Source: RUG695 sp050943135
GTDB lineage: Bacteria > Planctomycetota > Planctomycetia > Pirellulales > Thermoguttaceae
Length of the DNA stretch: 58,794 bases
NCBI GenBank assembly: GCA_050943135.1
Contig: JBMNOP010000015.1
Coordinates: 1-58,794 of the forward strand
Direction of reading: 5' to 3'
Shown here: positions 53,580 to 58,794 of the stretch, piece after piece
How positions within the stretch are numbered: the first letter of the stretch is position 1
Layout: each line of letters begins with the position of its first letter
Program-made: the position numbers and the translations under genes
Notes under the pieces: model-generated
Databases searched by the model: none
The model's input: the letters and a program-made list of their open reading frames with translations, nothing else
What the model was told of the DNA's origin: nothing

Positions 53580-54422
53580 CTACAGAACGTAGAGTTCGTA
53601 AACCAGCTTCAGCGGGTTGCCCGTCTTGAAGATCATCTCATATTCGACCTGATACGCCCCGGCTTCGGGAAACATATAGCGCTCCCGCTGATTCGGAACG
53701 TGGAAGAAGTTGTAGCCGCCGCTGTCGCGGGTCCAGAATCCGTTTTGCTGAATTTCGTCGCTGACCGCGTCCAGACCGACGGGAACACCGGTCATCCCTT
53801 CGACCGCCTTGCGCCCGATCCCCCGGACGTTCCGCACGAGACGGTAAATATTCATCGTGATCGATTCGAGCTGATCGGCGGTGAGCCAGACTCCGTTTAC
53901 GGCGTCGAGGATCCGCGCCATGAACGCGCAGTTCTGCCCCCGCGTGCCGTGTTCCTGCTGGGCGTAGATGTCCTGAACCACCCTATACAGCGTGGCCGAC
54001 AGGGAGGGGAGGGTGTAGGTGTAGAATGCCGAAATCACCGAGCCCCGGCTGTTTTCCGCCGAGACGTTGACATAGTGCGTGGAGCGCGGTTCGAGATTCC
54101 CGTAGAGTTTCGTCCGGTCGGCTGGCAGGACCTCTTTCGGTCTCCCGTCCAATGCTGCATAGTAGGTTTCCGCGCCTATATCGTCGCAACTGATTTTCAG
54201 CGAACGCGCGGTCAGTTCCCCGGTAACGCCCACTTCCGGCACGTTCTCCTCGATCACGGGGCAAGTAACGTCTTCCGCCGTCCCCTGGATCGGTTCGGAC
54301 CAGTCGAGTCCGAGCGTCCCCTCTCCGTCGACCTGGCCCTCGTTGTCGAGGGATCCGACGGAAAAGTGGTCGCCCGGCCCGATGTTCAGACGGTCGTTTT
54401 CACCGATTTTCAAGTTTGCCAT
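53580..54422 (-). CDS. Probable phage tail/fibre-associated protein
   Basis: 280 residues. The C-terminal region (FWTRDSGGYNFFHV ... EAGAYQVEYEMIFKTGNPL) looks like a beta-sandwich module found in phage tail or baseplate proteins, and residues about 110-130 (NLEPRSTHYVNVSAENSRG) resemble an Fn3 strand pattern. It is last in a minus-strand run with tail-fibre genes. The assignment comes mostly from context. The start lies five bases after the stop of a 30-codon gene. Confidence 0.6.
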   Translation of the reverse strand: MANLKIGENDRLNIGPGDHFSVGSLDNEGQVDGEGTLGLDWSEPIQGTAEDVTCPVIEENVPEVGVTGELTARSLKISCDDIGAETYYAALDGRPKEVLPADRTKLYGNLEPRSTHYVNVSAENSRGSVISAFYTYTLPSLSATLYRVVQDIYAQQEHGTRGQNCAFMARILDAVNGVWLTADQLESITMNIYRLVRNVRGIGRKAVEGMTGVPVGLDAVSDEIQQNGFWTRDSGGYNFFHVPNQRERYMFPEAGAYQVEYEMIFKTGNPLKLVYELYVL

Positions 54423-54426
54423 AGCG

Positions 54427-54519
54427 TTACCTGACCCGGTTCCGGCGGACTCCGGCCCAGACGCCGATGAGGATTCCGAGCGTCATGACCGTGTTGAGTA
54501 TGCAGAGAAACATCATCAT
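54427..54519 (-). CDS. 30-residue single-span membrane peptide
   Basis: A short frame starting with three consecutive ATGs behind GGAGACA: MMMFLCILNTVMTLGILIGV, then a basic end WAGVRRNRVR. It fits the gap between two tail genes with a stop five bases before the next start. The size and topology (one helix, basic C-terminus) recall small phage membrane peptides; role unknown. The exact start among the ATGs is unclear. Confidence 0.55.
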   Translation of the reverse strand: MMMFLCILNTVMTLGILIGVWAGVRRNRVR

Positions 54520-54528
54520 TGTCTCCTT

Positions 54529-55272
54529 TCAGTATTTGCCGACGTACTCGGCGTAAATGTCCTCGCCGCTTGCGAATTTCCGCAGACGGACGATGTGCGT
54601 TCCCGCCGTTGACATGTCGCTGAGTCCCCCGCGCACCCAGACCACTTCGCGCGGACTGCCCCCGGCGCCAACCAGGAACGACGAACGTGTTCCGGCGGTG
54701 GTATAGACGATGTGGACTTCAACGGAGAGCATTCCGGAAAGGCTGCCGTTGGTGAGGATCAGCCCGATCGTTCCGAGGAAGTACGGGCACGTGTCGATAA
54801 TGACTTCAGGTTTCGACGTCATATCGACCGTTCCGTTCCCGCCGTTAACAGTGGCGGTCGTCTTGTCGTAGCCGCCGCCCCCCGCGCCGCCGACGGCGGA
54901 AATCAGGGTGATCTTCTGCCAGAGCATTCCAACCGAATTGGGCGCGACTCCGCTACCCGCCTGAAACTGCCGTCTCCAGAGTTCGCCCTGATACGTGCAG
55001 ATGTCACCGATCTGGTAGGTCGTTGCAGCGTTGTATTCCGCGGCGATCGTTGTCTGTGGAACCAGATAGGTTGACTGCCCGATATTCGGCGGTCCGATGG
55101 CGTAGACCCCCTGAGTGTTAGTTGTCAGACGGTCGGATGACCCGCCCCCTCCGCCTCCGCCTCCGCCGCCTGCGCTGGCAACGGCTTCGTCAACATACTT
55201 CTTGTTCGTCAGGTCATTGTCGGCGGTCGGAACGGCGTCGCACTGAATTGTCTGAAACGCTGTGATTGCCAT
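54529..55272 (-). CDS. Phage tail-fibre-type protein
   Basis: 247 residues. The N-terminus TADNDLTNKKYVDEAVA is the block common to phage tail fibres and tail collars, followed by a glycine run (SAGGGGGGGGGG) and a beta-rich remainder (YNAATTYQIGDICTYQGELW, a carbohydrate-binding-like pattern). It is probably a receptor-binding or fibre-assembly protein. AGGAG nine bases upstream supports the ATG. Confidence 0.75.
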   Translation of the reverse strand: MAITAFQTIQCDAVPTADNDLTNKKYVDEAVASAGGGGGGGGGGSSDRLTTNTQGVYAIGPPNIGQSTYLVPQTTIAAEYNAATTYQIGDICTYQGELWRRQFQAGSGVAPNSVGMLWQKITLISAVGGAGGGGYDKTTATVNGGNGTVDMTSKPEVIIDTCPYFLGTIGLILTNGSLSGMLSVEVHIVYTTAGTRSSFLVGAGGSPREVVWVRGGLSDMSTAGTHIVRLRKFASGEDIYAEYVGKY

Positions 55273-55345
55273 AAGATAAATCTCCTAAAAACGGGAGAGG
55301 GGGAAGGGGACTGATCTCCCCGGCCCCTCTGGTTACTCAGATCTG

Positions 55346-57559
55346 TCAGGACGCCTCCTGTACTCCGAGAATCACGGCGGTGTAGGTGACTCCCGAAGCG
55401 GGCGGGGCGGCGAACTTGAACGTGACCGTGGTCGTATCGTTCTCGACGGCGACCAGAACCTGCTTTCCGGTCGAATCGTAAACCTGCACCAGAACATTGG
55501 CGATACCGAGTCCGTGAGTACAGGTGAAATTCGCGTCCGTCCCGTTCCCGGTGATGGTGAAGATTTTCCCCTTCGCGGCAGCGGCGGTCGCGCTTGACGC
55601 GGCGGCGTCGGCGATAGCCTTCGCGGCGGCGGCCGTGATCGGCTTGGTGGTGTTGGTGGTGTCGTAAACCCCGCTTGAAGCCGCGAGGAAATCAGCCGAA
55701 ATCGTTCCGCTGGAAACTTTCAGGCCGGTGCCGACGATCACGGCGCCTTTTGCGCTGGTGGTGGCGGCGGGAAGACGCGCGGCGGCGAGTGTCCCCTCGT
55801 TGATCGCGCTGGCATTGTGATTGTGCGTTTTCGGCGCATAGTTGGTGTTGACGAACGAGTAAACCGCAAGCGCGCTGGGTACTGTTGCATCGGTGGACGA
55901 TGACGACACCGACGTTACAAGAGCACTGGAGGCAATCGCCGAAACGTCGGCTGCCGAGAGTGTGACCGTCCCGACCTGTCCGTTGACCGAAGCCACGGCC
56001 CCGGCATACTCGAACCAGTTCGCAGCGGTCTTGTAGGCGTCTGTTCCGTCAACGCCGAGCATCCAGTAGGTGCCCTTGTCGGTTCGTTTCACGAAATCGC
56101 CGACTGTGGCGTTGCTTTTGGCGATCATTCCCGCCTGATTCGTCACTTCACCGAGATACTCCCCGCCGATGACCCGCGCGGGCATGACGTCGATGGAGAG
56201 TTTGCCAGCCGAATCGAGCGCGGGCGCCTTCCCCTGAGTCGTGCCGATAAGATCGCCCTTGATGCTGCTGGTATCGACTTTCAGACCGCTGGCGTTGAGC
56301 GACAGGCCGCTGTTCGACTGAAGCTGAATCGTCATCGCCCCGTCGTTTTCCTGGGTGAGGCCGTTGCCGAGGTCAACCGTCAGCTTGCCGTTATCGTCCC
56401 CTGTGGTGGCGATCGTAAGACCGGATCCGACCTGAACGACACCTTTGGCCGATGCCGAAGCGCTCGGCAGACGCGCGGCGGCGACCGTTCCGGAGGTGAT
56501 GTCGGCTCCGTCGTGCTTGTGTCCCGCCCCGGCATAGTCGCTGGCGGCGGCGGAGATCTGCGCGGCGACGTACTGGGCCACGAGTTTGGACGACGGCGCT
56601 TTCGTATCGTCGGAAGACGCAAGCGCGGTCGCTCCGGTCGAACCTGACTTGTTCAGCAGCGTGTTCTGGACGTAGGTATAGACCGCGCCGCTTGTCACGG
56701 CATTGGCGTTTCCGCTTGCAACGCTGGTCACCAGCGACTTGTCGGCGAACGCCGAATAGTGCGAGTTCAGATAGGCGTAAACGGCCCCGCCTGTAACGAG
56801 TTTCGTCCCTCCGCTGGCGACGTCGGTTCCGGCAGTTCCGTAGGCGGTCCATGTTCCGGCGCTGGTTGTCGTCGTATTCGACAGGAAGACGTAACCGGAA
56901 CTGTTCTGCGTCGGAACGTGAACCGTGGTGCTCCCTGAGTGAGTTGTCAGCGAGCTGTTCACCACCCCGGCGACGGTATCGACGTAGTTCTTCGACGCGG
57001 CGTGATACTCGTTCACCGGATCGCGTTCGAGGTTGAGGTAACTCTTTACGAGGATTTCATTGACTTCGGACATATCGGATTCTCCTCCTCCTGCTTCGTT
57101 TAGTTCCAATGCTTCGATATATGCCCCTTCGGGCGGGTCGGTAAACCCGGTTTCGCTTCCGAACAGCTCGGGCGGCACGAACTCGACCTGATCGCCGTCG
57201 GCGAACCTGTGAGATTCCTGCATGTACGCGTTGACGCCTTCGGCGACATATCCCTTGTTGAGATAGACGAAACGGACAGTTCCGCTTGCCCTGTTGATGA
57301 CCGCCGTAACGGTGTTGGTCGTCGTGTCCGTCCCGCCGTAGCTTGACTTGTTCAGTTCGCCGCGGGTGAACGTGACTTCCCACTCGCCTGTTTCGAACAC
57401 GCTCGACCGGATCCCTTCGCCGGTTCCCGCCCATACCAGGATTCCGTGATTGTTGACCGGCCCGTCACCACTCTCCTGGCTCGGCATGGTGATTCTGAGC
57501 ACCTGCGGAAACGGGGTTACGGCAGGCGCACCTCTTACCGCTCCGTAAAACACAAACAT
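55346..57559 (-). CDS. Large repetitive phage tail fibre
   Basis: 737 residues from the ATG at 57559, which has AGGAGG upstream (the open frame reaches 57670 but would run into the neighbouring gene). The N-terminal ~160 residues are beta-rich, probably attaching to the tail. Then NEYHAASKNYVDTV, two fibre modules of the type HxH ... GTxAAARLPxAxxSAKGxVxVGxGL (HKHD near 357; HNHN near 587), and a C-terminal tip (ITGNGTDANFTCTHGLGIAN). A second in-frame start at 57073, with GGAGGAGGAG eight bases upstream, may make a shorter form. Confidence 0.85.
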   Translation of the reverse strand: MFVFYGAVRGAPAVTPFPQVLRITMPSQESGDGPVNNHGILVWAGTGEGIRSSVFETGEWEVTFTRGELNKSSYGGTDTTTNTVTAVINRASGTVRFVYLNKGYVAEGVNAYMQESHRFADGDQVEFVPPELFGSETGFTDPPEGAYIEALELNEAGGGESDMSEVNEILVKSYLNLERDPVNEYHAASKNYVDTVAGVVNSSLTTHSGSTTVHVPTQNSSGYVFLSNTTTTSAGTWTAYGTAGTDVASGGTKLVTGGAVYAYLNSHYSAFADKSLVTSVASGNANAVTSGAVYTYVQNTLLNKSGSTGATALASSDDTKAPSSKLVAQYVAAQISAAASDYAGAGHKHDGADITSGTVAAARLPSASASAKGVVQVGSGLTIATTGDDNGKLTVDLGNGLTQENDGAMTIQLQSNSGLSLNASGLKVDTSSIKGDLIGTTQGKAPALDSAGKLSIDVMPARVIGGEYLGEVTNQAGMIAKSNATVGDFVKRTDKGTYWMLGVDGTDAYKTAANWFEYAGAVASVNGQVGTVTLSAADVSAIASSALVTSVSSSSTDATVPSALAVYSFVNTNYAPKTHNHNASAINEGTLAAARLPAATTSAKGAVIVGTGLKVSSGTISADFLAASSGVYDTTNTTKPITAAAAKAIADAAASSATAAAAKGKIFTITGNGTDANFTCTHGLGIANVLVQVYDSTGKQVLVAVENDTTTVTFKFAAPPASGVTYTAVILGVQEAS

Positions 57560-57572
57560 ATTTCGGGTCCTC

Positions 57573-57914
57573 CTATTTCTGAATAATGACCGTGAAAGTT
57601 TCGTTGATCTCCGGGGGATCCACAAAGGTGATGCAGATGTTCCCGACAGACTGAATGACGCAGCGGACAAGGACCTTGCTGCCGTCCGCGTCCGAATAGA
57701 CGGTGATGTTGACCTCGCGCACTCCGAGCGTGTGCGTCACGAAAAACACCCGGCGCTGGCCGTCGCCGATGAGAGTGGCGATTTCGCGCTTGCTGTCGGT
57801 TTCAGGCGGGTAGTTCGCCGCCGTGATGTTGCCAGCCACGCGAAGGTCGCCCCCGGTTCCGTCGGGCCGGAGGACGATATCGAGGTCTCCGTGGAGAGTT
57901 GTAGGGGTTGCCAT
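57573..57914 (-). CDS. Small phage fibre-like protein
   Basis: 113 residues. The part VFFVTHTLGVREVNITVYSD ... NETFTVII resembles the C-terminal tip of the adjacent large fibre (THGLGIANVLVQVYD), so it is probably a related fibre domain acting as adaptor or tip. It precedes the fibre gene by 13 bases on the minus strand. Confidence 0.65.
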   Translation of the reverse strand: MATPTTLHGDLDIVLRPDGTGGDLRVAGNITAANYPPETDSKREIATLIGDGQRRVFFVTHTLGVREVNITVYSDADGSKVLVRCVIQSVGNICITFVDPPEINETFTVIIQK

Positions 57915-57929
57915 TTGTCCGGGTCCGTT

Positions 57930-58226
57930 CTAATCGGATTCTTCTTCTTTCCTGTCGAGTTCGATTGCCAGCAAAACCGAGTAGCCAGCAAGGTCCATCA
58001 GCGTGTCCCGGAGAGACTCGCCGACCTTATCCGTTTCTTTCGTTAGGAGTGTCCTGAGCCGCGATACCTTGTCGCTCATCCGGACCCCGATCGCTATGTC
58101 CGGTTCAAGCCACGGAACGAAGTAAGGCGGCTGACCCGCCGTGTCCCCGTAGTTGGAGTTTTTCGCAAGCAGCGTCTCCAGGAGCTCGCCGCACACGTCC
58201 CTGATCCGGTCGGCGGTGGTCTTCAC
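57930..58226 (-). CDS. DUF1599-like (phage nucleotide-modification-associated) protein
   Basis: 98 residues. AKNSNYGDTA and VRMSDKVSRLRTLL, with ESLRDTLMDLAGYSVLLAIE, match the KNxxYG ... DKxxRL ... DLAGY pattern of the DUF1599 family seen in phages. The exact role is unsettled. It starts at a GTG overlapping the stop of the upstream gene. Confidence 0.75.
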   Translation of the reverse strand: MKTTADRIRDVCGELLETLLAKNSNYGDTAGQPPYFVPWLEPDIAIGVRMSDKVSRLRTLLTKETDKVGESLRDTLMDLAGYSVLLAIELDRKEEESD

Positions 58227-58762
58227 TTGCCTGAGTCCTTTCTGGTCCGGCGCCTGGTGGGTTTCTGGGGGGCGATATGGTCGATCTGTTCGGTGTGCTC
58301 CTGCAGAACACCCTCGTGCCGGGCGATGTCCTCCTCGTGCTTCATGACGGTGCTCTTGATGTCCGAGATTCCTTCCGAGAGGTCCTGAACCTGGTCCTTC
58401 ACGTCACGGATGTTGTCGTTCAGCCGCTGGCTGGTGTCCTCGATGATGTGCGTGAGCACTTCCACATTCTTCGTCAGCGCACCCTGGGTCTCCGCGAGTT
58501 TGGTTCTTGAATCGGTCTCCTCAATGCGGAGCGATGTGAGTTTGACGTCGCGGGCGATCTCCTTCCTTTCGTAACGGCGCACCTCGCACCACCGGAACCA
58601 GGCGCACAGTCCGGCGTAGGCGGCCGACAGAACGATCAGCGCGATGATCAGCGCGACGATGATTCCCTTGTCGCCCTGGCCCGCAAGGTCGGAGAAGACT
58701 TTCGAGTCGATATTCCCGGCGATTTCGCCGAACAGAACAGCAGATCCGGTAATCGGTGTCAT
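58223..58762 (-). CDS. Membrane-anchored coiled-coil protein
   Basis: 179 residues from the ATG at 58762 (open frame to 58771). One membrane helix (about 34-55, GIIVALIIALIVLSAAYAGL), then a basic stretch and a long heptad-like helix (about 65-155, TKNVEVLTHIIEDTSQRLND) ending in basic RRRTRK. It is the first gene in view of the phage block, overlapping the DUF1599-like gene by four bases. Possibly a holin-like or spanin-like phage protein, but no specific motif supports this. Confidence 0.6.
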   Translation of the reverse strand: MTPITGSAVLFGEIAGNIDSKVFSDLAGQGDKGIIVALIIALIVLSAAYAGLCAWFRWCEVRRYERKEIARDVKLTSLRIEETDSRTKLAETQGALTKNVEVLTHIIEDTSQRLNDNIRDVKDQVQDLSEGISDIKSTVMKHEEDIARHEGVLQEHTEQIDHIAPQKPTRRRTRKDSGK

Positions 58763-58794
58763 AATGCACACCCCCTCTCTTTGTCAAAATCCAA

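Noticed and set aside
53547..54434. 295-codon plus-strand open frame
   Set aside because: Mirror of the minus-strand tail gene, which has coupled neighbours and domain-like text.

Overview
The window looks like chromosome of an anaerobic planctomycete. Two large secreted proteins start with an LExLExRxLLA-type N-terminal motif, one protein ends in a TIGR03000 domain, one is a DUF1570 HEATH protein, and dockerin repeats close the two big beta-helix proteins; all are typical of Planctomycetes. An oxygen-sensitive class III ribonucleotide reductase (nrdD-nrdG) and a rubrerythrin as the only visible oxidant defence suggest a strict anaerobe, for example from a gut or sediment; that lifestyle is inference.

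Layout. (1) 1-8.1 kb: an AT-rich surface-polysaccharide remnant (flippase, Wzy-like polymerase, glycosyltransferase, one truncated gene) broken up by IS5, IS630 and at least four IS3-family remnants, plus a decayed tRNA-like sequence. (2) 8.1-15.3 kb: a GC-rich housekeeping block (VanZ-like protein on the minus strand; GT2 glycosyltransferase, IMPase/HisN-type phosphatase, RsmE, ExbD, a 1006-residue nucleotidyltransferase-GHMP kinase fusion and a secreted protein on the plus strand), partly joined by stop/start overlaps. (3) 15.6-25.5 kb: a secreted beta-helix/dockerin protein, a TIGR03960-like radical SAM protein, MazG-like pyrophosphohydrolase, a large membrane protein and an ABC ATPase. (4) 25.5-36.7 kb: a GH36-like glycosidase, nrdDG behind a hairpin-rich leader, rubrerythrin, panB, and nagB/PIG-L/GATase-like genes for amino-sugar handling. 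(5) 36.7-45.7 kb: a thermonuclease pseudogene, an MFS transporter with a large loop insertion, a secreted phosphoesterase, lipoproteins, the DUF1570 protein and a Cys/Gly-rich TIGR03000 protein. (6) 45.9-58.8 kb: another IS3 remnant, the 3' part of a tRNA-Lys-like gene with its terminator, a second beta-helix/dockerin protein with a recent internal duplication, poorly characterised genes, and a minus-strand phage tail-fibre/tail gene cluster running off the window. The broken tRNA followed by phage genes suggests that 46.75 kb onward belongs to an integrated element.

How the parts relate: polysaccharide genes, the sugar kinase/nucleotidyltransferase, glycosidase, amino-sugar genes and secreted adhesin-like proteins all point to a cell that builds and degrades complex glycans. 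Nothing here is a complete undescribed defence or conflict system. The strongest leads are the kinase/nucleotidyltransferase fusion, the structured nrdDG leader, the tRNA-anchored element, and the shared C-terminal tail on the dockerin proteins.
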